This document shows, one piece after another, positions 1-6,148 of a stretch of DNA of 8,306 nt. Position 1 is the first letter of the stretch. Every line of letters begins with the position of its first letter. The position numbers and the translations under genes were made by a program. Source of the stretch: Prevotella sp. UBA3208. GTDB lineage: Bacteria; Bacteroidota; Bacteroidia; Bacteroidales; Bacteroidaceae. The DNA lies in assembly GCA_002363695.1 (NCBI GenBank), contig DEWO01000153.1, positions 6,726-15,031 of the forward strand. Reading direction: 5' to 3'. The notes beneath the pieces were generated by a model, which was not told the origin of the DNA, ran no database searches, and saw nothing but the letters and a program-made list of their open reading frames with translations.

Positions 1-1060
1 TCATCGAGCAGCCTGTGGGCATGGCTGGTGTGACGCCTACAATCTTCGGATTCTGGCGGGCCAGTTCCAGCAGCGTCTCGCCAAATACATCCTGATAGCG
101 AGGTGGGGTGTTCTCCTTTTCTCCTTTTCTTTCCTCCTGTCTCACGCCGGTCTCCATGTCAAACCGTCCAGGCGCATGCCACACGGTGACGTCCTTCTCG
201 GCGGGAGCATAGCCATGGCCTTTCTGCGTGTGCAGGTGTAGCAGCTTGGGCCCTTTCATGCCCTTCATTTGTCTCAGGATGCGTACCAGTGCTTTCACGT
301 CGTGACCGTTGAAAGGCCCGAAGTAGCGGATGTCCATGCCCTCGAAGACGTTCTGCTGGTGCGAGATGGCCGATTTTACGGCATTGGTCAGACGAATCAG
401 CCCACGGCGACGGTCATCCTCCAGTAGCCCTACCTTGTGCAGCCAGCGCGAAGCCCTGAAGCGCAGGGCGTTGTAAGTCTCGTTGGTAGACAGCGAAAGC
501 AGATACTCCTGCATACCTCCTACGGCACGGTCTATCGACATGTTGTTGTCGTTCAGGATAATCAGGATGTCATTGTCCGACGAAGAGACGTTGTTCAGTC
601 CTTCGTAGGCCAGACCGCCCGACATGGCACCGTCGCCGATGACGGCCACCACCTGCCGCTGCTTATTTTTGTCTGCAATTGCCATGCCCAAGGCAGCGGA
701 AATGCTGTTCGAGGCATGTCCGCACATGAACGTGTCATATTCGCTTTCCTCTGGTGACGGGAAAGGCTTCAGTCCGCCCAGTTTCCTATTCGTACAGAAT
801 TGTTCGCGTCGCCCTGTCAGAATCTTGTGGCCGTAGGCTTGGTGGCCTACGTCCCATACGATACGGTCTTCTGGCGTGTTGTAGACATAGTGCAAGGCCA
901 CCGTCAGTTCCACCACGCCTAAGCTCGATGCCAGATGACCCGGGTTGACAGACAATTCCTTGACAATGTCCTCGCGCAGCTCTTGACAGAGTTGTGGCAA
1001 CTGGTCGACAGCCAGTTTTCTGAGGTCTTCAGGGTATTTGATGTCTTGTAATAATTCCAC
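1..1060 (-). CDS. dxs: 1-deoxy-D-xylulose-5-phosphate synthase, N-terminal part (cut by window edge)
   Basis: A thiamine-diphosphate enzyme that condenses pyruvate with glyceraldehyde 3-phosphate to give DXP, the entry step of the MEP isoprenoid pathway; cytosolic. About 353 residues are visible. Reading the minus strand I see the family's [14 protein letters not shown] block, the ThDP/Mg motif with G142-D143-G144 followed by AMSGG, then N170-D171-NNMSI, then FGPFNGHD and GVTPAMPTG. The catalytic glutamate region and the transketolase C-terminal domain lie outside the window. The start is a GTG at 1060: it directly precedes the typical [15 protein letters not shown] opening, and no in-frame ATG was found in the stretch upstream that I checked. 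There is no Shine-Dalgarno sequence. A Lys/Glu-rich linker (around 110-145) sits between the N-terminal and middle domains. It is transcribed away from the glycine cleavage operon. Identity is very secure; the start codon is less so. Confidence 0.96.
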   Translation of the reverse strand, partial: MELLQDIKYPEDLRKLAVDQLPQLCQELREDIVKELSVNPGHLASSLGVVELTVALHYVYNTPEDRIVWDVGHQAYGHKILTGRREQFCTNRKLGGLKPFPSPEESEYDTFMCGHASNSISAALGMAIADKNKQRQVVAVIGDGAMSGGLAYEGLNNVSSSDNDILIILNDNNMSIDRAVGGMQEYLLSLSTNETYNALRFRASRWLHKVGLLEDDRRRGLIRLTNAVKSAISHQQNVFEGMDIRYFGPFNGHDVKALVRILRQMKGMKGPKLLHLHTQKGHGYAPAEKDVTVWHAPGRFDMETGVRQEERKGEKENTPPRYQDVFGETLLELARQNPKIVGVTPAMPTGCSM

Positions 1061-1080
1061 AGTGAAATATATTTTGAGTG

Positions 1081-1111
1081 CAAAGATAGTGCAATTTGTC
1101 CGATTGGCAAA
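1081..1111 (-). promoter_or_regulatory. Bacteroidetes-type promoter for dxs
   Basis: On the minus strand TTTG (1111-1108) is followed after exactly 19 bp by TATCTTTG (1088-1081). This matches the Bacteroidetes -33/-7 consensus TTTG-N19-21-TAnnTTTG used by the primary sigma factor of this phylum. Transcription would start about 5 nt downstream of the -7 box, leaving a leader of only about 15 nt before the GTG start, with no room for a riboswitch. Confidence 0.75.
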
Positions 1112-1128
1112 ATATTTTTGTTTTTTTC

Positions 1129-1159
1129 TTGGTTATTGCATAATTTCTTCATAACTTTG
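1129..1159 (+). promoter_or_regulatory. Bacteroidetes-type promoter for the lipoate ligase/glycine cleavage operon
   Basis: TTG (1129-1131) and TAACTTTG (1152-1159) are separated by 20 bp, matching the Bacteroidetes -33/-7 pattern. The expected start of transcription is near 1165, giving a leader of about 30 nt that ends in an A-rich stretch before the ATG at 1194. This is the only convincing promoter upstream of the operon, so all six genes are probably transcribed from it. The leader is far too short for a glycine riboswitch. Confidence 0.68.
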
Positions 1160-1193
1160 CAAGGCAATCACATGGAGAAATAACTAAAAACTC

Positions 1194-1901
1194 ATGATAT
1201 ATATCGATTACCCTGCCAACCAGACACGGCGCCTTTCCTTTTATCTGGCGATGGAGGAGTATGTCGCACGGACGATGCCGCCTGGCGACTATTTCTTCAT
1301 GTGGCAGGTGGCTCCCAGTGTGATCTTCGGGCGTAACCAGCAAATGGAGAGTGAGGTCAATGTGGACTACTGCAGACAGCATGGCATACAGTTGTATCGA
1401 CGTAAAAGCGGTGGTGGCTGCGTCTATGCAGACCAGTCCAATGTGATGCTGTCATACGTGACTGCCGACGACCAGGTGGCTGTTGTCTTCCACCGTTTCC
1501 TGCAAATGATACTTCTGACACTCAGACAGATGGGTGTTCAGGCTACCAGTACCAGCCATAACGATGTGATGATAGGCGATCGTAAGGTCTGCGGAACCGC
1601 TTTCTATCACTTGCCCCATCGGAGCATTGTCCATAGCACGCTGCTCTATGACACCGACATGGACCACATGCTTAGCGCCATCACTCCCAGTGCGGACAAG
1701 CTTCAGAAAAAAGGAATCGAGAGTGTGCGCCAGCGCATTACGCTCTTGAAAGACCATGTGTCGCTGAAACTCGAAGAAGTGAAGGCACACATTCGCCAAA
1801 CGCTATGTGAGGACAGCTGTCAGCTGACTGCAGATCAGGTGGCAGGCATAGAACAGCTGGAACAGCAGTATCTTAAAGATGAATTCATACATTTATTATA
1901 A
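1194..1901 (+). CDS. Lipoate-protein ligase A family protein (LplA-like, catalytic domain only)
   Basis: A 235-residue member of the biotin/lipoate protein ligase fold, probably attaching lipoate (or transferring lipoyl/octanoyl groups) to GcvH, encoded two genes downstream. Visible motifs are the lipoate-binding loop R69-R70-K-S-G73-G74-G75, the HNDVMIGDRK segment with catalytic-type lysine K131 (equivalent to K133 of E. coli LplA), and the KGIESVRQRI stretch that matches KGITSVRSRV of E. coli LplA from memory. Where E. coli has VSGSA this protein has VCGTA (C133). E. coli LplA is about 337 residues; this protein ends soon after the catalytic domain and lacks the C-terminal accessory domain that contributes to lipoate adenylation. 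The ATG at 1194 follows an A-rich leader and has no Shine-Dalgarno sequence. The stop lies 1 bp before gcvT. Ligase, octanoyltransferase and amidotransferase activity cannot be told apart from sequence alone. Confidence 0.88.
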   Translation: MIYIDYPANQTRRLSFYLAMEEYVARTMPPGDYFFMWQVAPSVIFGRNQQMESEVNVDYCRQHGIQLYRRKSGGGCVYADQSNVMLSYVTADDQVAVVFHRFLQMILLTLRQMGVQATSTSHNDVMIGDRKVCGTAFYHLPHRSIVHSTLLYDTDMDHMLSAITPSADKLQKKGIESVRQRITLLKDHVSLKLEEVKAHIRQTLCEDSCQLTADQVAGIEQLEQQYLKDEFIHLL

Positions 1902-1902
1902 T

Positions 1903-2985
1903 ATGGAACAAACTAACAAAAAAACTTGTCTTTACGACAAACACGTAGCCTTGGGGGCCCAGATGTCGCCCTTCGGAGGCTTTATCATGCCTATTCAGTA
2001 CTCTAACATCGTCGATGAGCATCAGGCTGTCCGTCAGGCGTGTGGTGTCTTTGATGTCAGCCACATGGGCGAGGTGCTCATTACTGGGGCTGATGCCGAG
2101 CGTTATGTCAACCATATTTTCACCAATGACGTGAGGGATATGCCCGTGGGAAAGATTCTCTACGGTATGATGTGCTACGAAGATGGTGGCGTGGTGGATG
2201 ACCTATTGATATATAAGATGGCAGCAGACCGTTTCTTCTTGGTCATCAATGCAGCCAATATCGACAAGGACTGGGCCTGGATACAAGAGCAGGCTGGAGG
2301 ATTTAATGTCAGTTTAGAGCACCAAAGCGACTTGTATGGTGAGTTGGCTGTGCAGGGTCCGGAGGCAGAAAAGGTGATGGAAGAAGTGCTGGGCCTTCCC
2401 TGCAAGGAACTGACGTTCTACACCTTTAAGCAGTTGGACGATGTCATTGTCAGCCGTACGGGCTATACGGGTGAGGACGGTTTTGAGATTTACGCTACCC
2501 CTCAGTATATCAATGACTGCTGGGACCAGCTGATGGCTGCCGGTGTGAAACCTTGCGGCCTGGGTTGCCGTGATACCTTGCGCTTCGAGGTGGGACTGCC
2601 GCTCTATGGTGACGAGTTGTCTGCTGATATCACGCCTATAATGGCAGGCTTAGGCATCTTCGTCAAGTTGGATAAGCCGGAATTTATCGGACGTAACGCC
2701 TTGACCCGGCAAAAGGCAGCCGGCCCGCAGAAGAAGTTGGTAGGCATCGAGTTGCAGGACAAGGCTATTCCCCGTCACGGCTATGCCGTATTAAAGGATG
2801 GTCAGCCTATAGGAGAAGTGACTACGGGCTACCACACCATTTCTACGGACAAGAGTGTCTGCATGGCTCTCATTGATGCCTCTTGCGCAGCGTTAGGAAC
2901 GGAGGTGGAGATTCAGATCCGCAAGAAGACTTTCCCGGGAGTGGTCTGCAAAAAGCGTTTCTATGACAAACACTATAAGAAATAA
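1903..2985 (+). CDS. gcvT: Glycine cleavage system T-protein (aminomethyltransferase)
   Basis: Takes the aminomethyl group carried on the lipoyl arm of GcvH, releases ammonia and forms 5,10-methylene-tetrahydrofolate. The 360-residue length is normal for the family. Motifs seen in order: MPIQYSNIVDEH near the N-terminus, FDVSHMGE, GGVVDDLLIY with D99/D100 in the place of the folate-contacting aspartate, NAANIDKDW, GYTGEDGFE from residue 187, and FEVGLPLYGDEL. The C-terminal barrel ends in a short lysine-rich tail. I chose the ATG at 1903 because it gives the family's usual N-terminus and begins 1 bp after the upstream stop. An in-frame ATG at 1879 would overlap the ligase gene by 23 bp and add eight residues unlike the family. 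There is no Shine-Dalgarno sequence, so translational coupling with the upstream gene is likely. Confidence 0.96.
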   Translation: MEQTNKKTCLYDKHVALGAQMSPFGGFIMPIQYSNIVDEHQAVRQACGVFDVSHMGEVLITGADAERYVNHIFTNDVRDMPVGKILYGMMCYEDGGVVDDLLIYKMAADRFFLVINAANIDKDWAWIQEQAGGFNVSLEHQSDLYGELAVQGPEAEKVMEEVLGLPCKELTFYTFKQLDDVIVSRTGYTGEDGFEIYATPQYINDCWDQLMAAGVKPCGLGCRDTLRFEVGLPLYGDELSADITPIMAGLGIFVKLDKPEFIGRNALTRQKAAGPQKKLVGIELQDKAIPRHGYAVLKDGQPIGEVTTGYHTISTDKSVCMALIDASCAALGTEVEIQIRKKTFPGVVCKKRFYDKHYKK

Positions 2986-3020
2986 CAATATCAAGTAATA
3001 ACTAAAAACAATCAAGAATT
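2986..3020 (+). other. 35-bp gcvT-gcvH spacer with an A-rich leader motif
   Basis: This is the widest gap inside the operon. It contains the 13-mer AATAACTAAAAAC (2997-3009), which also occurs exactly at 1179-1191, just before the ligase start. No Bacteroidetes promoter box, hairpin or Shine-Dalgarno sequence is visible. A-rich leaders are known to favour initiation in Bacteroidetes, so it may raise translation of gcvH, the stoichiometric lipoyl carrier. That role is inferred. Confidence 0.4.
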
Positions 3021-3401
3021 ATGGCAAAAGTATTGGAGGGACTCTATTACAGCGAGTCGCACGAGTATGTGAAAGTGGAGGGTGAATATGGTTACATCGG
3101 CATTACCGACTATGCCCAACATGCCTTGGGCAATGTGGTGTATGTAGACATGCCCGAGGTAGACGATGAGGTCACGGCCGGCGAGGAGTTCGGTGCCGTA
3201 GAGAGTGTGAAGGCTGCGTCAGACCTGATATCGCCGGTAACAGGTGTGGTAGTCGAGGTGAACGAGGCTTTGGAAGACCAGCCGGAACTGGTCAATAACG
3301 ATGCTTACGAGAACTGGATTATCAAGGTGACCATTGCCGATGCTTCAGAGCTGAACAACCTGATGGATGCCAAGGCATACGCTGCTTTTTGTGAAAAATA
3401 A
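3021..3401 (+). CDS. gcvH: Glycine cleavage system H-protein (lipoyl carrier)
   Basis: The shuttle protein of the glycine cleavage system. Its lipoyl-lysine arm visits the P-proteins, GcvT and lipoamide dehydrogenase in turn. It is 126 residues, normal for the family. The lipoylation site is K64 in ESVKAASDLISP, and the surrounding sequence shows the hammerhead lipoyl-domain pattern: HEYVKVEGEYGYIGITDYAQ, LGNVVYVDMPEVD, then SPVTGVVVEVNEAL and NNDAYENWIIKV. The protein is acidic, as expected. The ATG at 3021 follows a 35-bp spacer carrying an A-rich leader motif. It is the probable substrate of the ligase-like protein at the head of the operon. Confidence 0.97.
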   Translation: MAKVLEGLYYSESHEYVKVEGEYGYIGITDYAQHALGNVVYVDMPEVDDEVTAGEEFGAVESVKAASDLISPVTGVVVEVNEALEDQPELVNNDAYENWIIKVTIADASELNNLMDAKAYAAFCEK

Positions 3402-3416
3402 CATTCAGTGTCTACC

Positions 3417-4733
3417 ATGTTCAAGTATTTTCCTCATACCGAGGCGGATATTCAAGTGATGTTGGAGAAAGTCGGGTGCAAGAGCCTGGACGATCTCTAT
3501 GCCCAGATACCTGAGGACATCCGCTTTCGTGGTGACTATGACATACCCTTGAGTGCCAGTGAACTGGAGGTACGGCAGGCTTTCCAACTGTTAGGTTCCA
3601 AGAATCGCCAATTGGTATGCTTTGCCGGCATGGGTGCCTACGACCACTATACCCCCAGCGTGATTCCTAACCTGCTGTCACGCTCGGAATTCCTGACCAG
3701 TTACACACCGTATCAGGCAGAGATTTCACAGGGTACGCTGCACTATATTTTTGAGTATCAGTCTATGATGGCCGAGTTGACGGGCATGGATGTTTCCAAT
3801 GCTTCCATGTACGACGGTGCAACGGCTACGGCAGAGGCCATGATGATGGCTGTGGCTGCTGGCAAAAAGGCCGACAAGGTGCTGGTATCTGCCGGCTTGA
3901 ATCCAAGAACCCGCGAGGTCCTTGACACTTATGCTCTTCATCAGGGAATAGAGTTGGTAACGATTCCTTTGACAGACGGCACCACAGACCTGTCAACTCT
4001 CAACTCTCAACTGTCAACTCTTTCCGGCGTCGCTGGTGTCATTGTCCAGCAGCCCAATGTCTATGGCATTGTGGAAGACTTCACGGGCTTTGCTGATGCC
4101 TGCCATGAGCACAAGGCACTGTTTATCATGGATAGTGTGGCAGCAGACCTTGCCGTGCTGAAGACGCCGGGCGAGTGGGGGGCTGATATCGCTGTCGGCG
4201 ACGGACAGTCGCTGGGTATTCCCCTGTCGTTTGGAGGTCCCTATGTGGGCTATATGTGCTGCACGGAAAAGCTAATCCGCAAGATGCCGGGACGCATTGT
4301 CGGCAAGACGGTTGACAATCGGGGCCAGCGTGCCTTTGTGTTGACGTTACAGGCTCGCGAACAGCATATCCGTCGTCAGAAGGCTACTTCCAACATTTGT
4401 TCTAACCAGTCGTTGATGGCGCTCTTTGTAACCATGTATATGGCCTTGATGGGGCGCGAGGGTGTGAAGGAGGCGGCAGAACGTTCTTATGCGGCAGCCC
4501 ACTATCTGTGTGACGAACTGCAGAAGACGGGACGCTTCCAGTTGGTTTACCAGAAACCTTTTTTCAATGAGTTCTATGTGAAGTACGATGGTGACGTCGA
4601 TACGCTCTGTCAGCGTTTCATTGACGCTGGCATGTTGGGTGGCATCCGCTTGGAGGAAGGCATTCTCTTTGCGGTCACCGAGAAACGTACCAAGGAAGAA
4701 ATTGATAACCTTATAAAAGTAGCAGCCCTATGA
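3417..4733 (+). CDS. gcvPA: Glycine dehydrogenase (decarboxylating) subunit 1, P-protein alpha half
   Basis: One of two subunits that together make the PLP-dependent P-protein, which decarboxylates glycine and loads aminomethyl onto GcvH. This half has the PLP-transferase fold but lacks the PLP-binding lysine, which is in GcvPB. Family segments are clear: MFKYFPHTEADI at the start, GMGAYDHYTPSVIPNLLSR, FLTSYTPYQAEISQGTL, YDGATATAEAMMMA, VIVQQPNVYG, GDGQSLGIPLSFGGP, ATSNICSNQSL, and LEEGILFAVTEKRTKEEID at the end. I place the start at the ATG at 3417 (438 residues, 15 bp after gcvH). A GTG at 3408 would add three residues and cannot be excluded. Residues near 193-202 are encoded by a heptamer tandem repeat. 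The stop overlaps the gcvPB start in an ATGA, implying coupled translation and a fixed 1:1 subunit ratio. Confidence 0.96.
   Translation: MFKYFPHTEADIQVMLEKVGCKSLDDLYAQIPEDIRFRGDYDIPLSASELEVRQAFQLLGSKNRQLVCFAGMGAYDHYTPSVIPNLLSRSEFLTSYTPYQAEISQGTLHYIFEYQSMMAELTGMDVSNASMYDGATATAEAMMMAVAAGKKADKVLVSAGLNPRTREVLDTYALHQGIELVTIPLTDGTTDLSTLNSQLSTLSGVAGVIVQQPNVYGIVEDFTGFADACHEHKALFIMDSVAADLAVLKTPGEWGADIAVGDGQSLGIPLSFGGPYVGYMCCTEKLIRKMPGRIVGKTVDNRGQRAFVLTLQAREQHIRRQKATSNICSNQSLMALFVTMYMALMGREGVKEAAERSYAAAHYLCDELQKTGRFQLVYQKPFFNEFYVKYDGDVDTLCQRFIDAGMLGGIRLEEGILFAVTEKRTKEEIDNLIKVAAL
3994..4021 (+). repeat. Four tandem copies of a 7-bp repeat (CAACTCT) inside gcvPA
   Basis: Copies at 3994-4000, 4001-4007 and 4015-4021 are identical CAACTCT; the copy at 4008-4014 reads CAACTGT. 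Three heptamers equal seven codons, so the protein shows an echo, LSTLNSQLSTL. The total of 28 bp is not a multiple of three, so gain or loss of one unit would frameshift gcvPA. The segment lies in the helix after DGTTD, just before the VIVQQPN strand, where family members vary. Confidence 0.85.
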
Positions 4734-6148
4734 ACAACCGATTGTACGGAAACCTGATTTTCGAACTCTCACATGAGGGCCGTCGGGGCTATAGTCTGCC
4801 TCGTAACAAGTTCAGTCAGTACGAAGTACCTGCAGAGTTGCGCCGCAAGGAAGACGCCCAGTTGCCTGAGTGTGACGAACTGACCGTTGTCCGTCACTAT
4901 ACCAATCTGTCACAGAATAACTTTGGTGTAGACAACGGCTTCTACCCGTTGGGTTCTTGTACCATGAAGTACAACCCCAAGATCAACGAGGAAATGGCTG
5001 CTCTTCCTGAGTTCCGGAACCTGCATCCTTTGCAGCCTGCCAATACCACGGAGGGTGCACTGGCTGCCATCAAGATGCTGGAGAAGATGCTTTGTGCGTT
5101 GACAGGTCTTGCTCATTTCACCTTCAGGCCCTATGCCGGTGCCCATGGTGAACTGACGGGCTTGATGGTCATTGACAATTATCACCGTTCGCGTCACGAC
5201 ATGCAGCGAAAGAAGGTGATAGTACCCGACTCTGCTCATGGGACCAATCCTGCTTCGGCTGCCGTCTGCGGACTCGACATCGTCGAGGTGAAGAGCGGAG
5301 CCGACGGCCTGGTTGATTACGATGACCTCGTTCGGTTAGTAGAGCAAGAAGGACCTAACATCGCTGCCATGATGATGACCAATCCTAATACGTTGGGACT
5401 CTTCGAACGGCAGATTCCGGAAATTGCCAAGCTGATTCACGGGTGTGGTGGCCTGATGTACTACGATGGAGCCAACCTGAATCCTATGCTGGGTGCTTGT
5501 CGTCCGGGGGATATGGGTTTTGACGTGATGCACATCAATCTGCACAAGACTTTCTCGACGCCTCATGGCGGCGGTGGCCCGGGCAGCGGCCCCGTCGGTG
5601 TGCGTGAGGGACTGCAGGAGTTCTTCCCCGTGGTGTCGCCCTATCATGGCAACTTTGCTGTCATGCTGCGTGCCTTGGCGTATATCCTGACCTTAGGCCG
5701 TGACCGTGTAAAGGAAGTGGGCCCCTTGGCTACGCTCAATGCCAATTATATCAAGGAGTCGCTGAAGGATGTCTATGAGTTGCCTATTGGCGGTTTATGC
5801 TGTCATGAGTTCGTGTTTGACGGGCTGAAAGAGAAGTCAACGGGTGTTACCACGATGGACGTGGCCAAGCGCTTGCTGGACTATGGCTATCATGCGCCGA
5901 CCATCTATTTCCCGCTGTTGTTCCACGAGAGTCTGATGGTAGAACCTACGGAGAACGAGTCGTTGGAGACGCTGGACGGCTTCATCAGTGTGATGCGCCG
6001 TATAGCCGAGGAGGCTAAGACGGATCCGGATGTGGTCAAGTCTGCACCTCACAACACGCCTATAGGCCGTGTGGACGACGTGCTGGCCGCCAAGCATCCC
6101 GTGGTAACCTATAGACAGTTGAGAGCTGAAAGTTATGAAGACCTGTGA
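4730..6148 (+). CDS. gcvPB: Glycine dehydrogenase (decarboxylating) subunit 2, P-protein beta half with the PLP lysine
   Basis: The PLP-carrying half of the split P-protein. The Schiff-base lysine is K273 in HINLHKTFSTPHGGGGPGSG, followed by the glycine-rich loop characteristic of P-proteins. Other family blocks are NGFYPLGSCTMKYNPKINE, PYAGAHGELTGLMVI, DSAHGTNPASAAVCG, MMTNPNTLGLFE, MYYDGANLNPMLG, and HAPTIYFPLLFHESLMVEPTE near the C-terminus. The 472-residue length is close to the family norm. The start ATG at 4730 overlaps the gcvPA stop by four bases. The last residues (about 463-469) are encoded by degenerate heptamer repeats that run into the lpdA start, and the gene overlaps lpdA by 14 bp. 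Bacteroides thetaiotaomicron, as I recall, carries a fused P-protein of about 950 residues, so the split form argues for Prevotella-like relatives. Confidence 0.97.
   Translation: MNNRLYGNLIFELSHEGRRGYSLPRNKFSQYEVPAELRRKEDAQLPECDELTVVRHYTNLSQNNFGVDNGFYPLGSCTMKYNPKINEEMAALPEFRNLHPLQPANTTEGALAAIKMLEKMLCALTGLAHFTFRPYAGAHGELTGLMVIDNYHRSRHDMQRKKVIVPDSAHGTNPASAAVCGLDIVEVKSGADGLVDYDDLVRLVEQEGPNIAAMMMTNPNTLGLFERQIPEIAKLIHGCGGLMYYDGANLNPMLGACRPGDMGFDVMHINLHKTFSTPHGGGGPGSGPVGVREGLQEFFPVVSPYHGNFAVMLRALAYILTLGRDRVKEVGPLATLNANYIKESLKDVYELPIGGLCCHEFVFDGLKEKSTGVTTMDVAKRLLDYGYHAPTIYFPLLFHESLMVEPTENESLETLDGFISVMRRIAEEAKTDPDVVKSAPHNTPIGRVDDVLAAKHPVVTYRQLRAESYEDL
6117..6137 (+). repeat. Three degenerate 7-bp repeats at the gcvPB/lpdA overlap
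   Basis: The units are AGTTGAG (6117-6123), AGCTGAA (6124-6130) and AGTTATG (6131-6137). AGTTGAG is the reverse complement of CTCAACT, a rotation of the heptamer repeated inside gcvPA. The array encodes the last part of GcvPB, and its final unit contains the lpdA start codon (6135-6137). The copies are imperfect, so common origin with the gcvPA repeat is an inference. Confidence 0.55.

Noticed and set aside
437..948. Plus-strand open frames in the first kilobase
   Set aside because: They are antisense shadows of dxs, whose minus-strand frame carries the ThDP motif and family blocks.
1133..1162. Weak inverted repeats (TTAT/ATAA and TTGCA/TGCAA) around the operon promoter as an operator
   Set aside because: The arms are only four to five bases in AT-rich DNA, which is expected by chance.
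1160..1193. Glycine riboswitch ahead of the operon
   Set aside because: The leader after the predicted promoter is only about 30 nt, much shorter than any glycine aptamer, and shows no matching structure.
1879..1902. Upstream ATG for gcvT adding eight residues
   Set aside because: It would overlap the ligase gene and the extra residues do not resemble GcvT N-termini; the ATG at 1903 fits better.
3408..3416. GTG start for gcvPA
   Set aside because: The ATG at 3417 gives the typical MFKYFPHT start; the GTG has no Shine-Dalgarno support, although it cannot be fully excluded.
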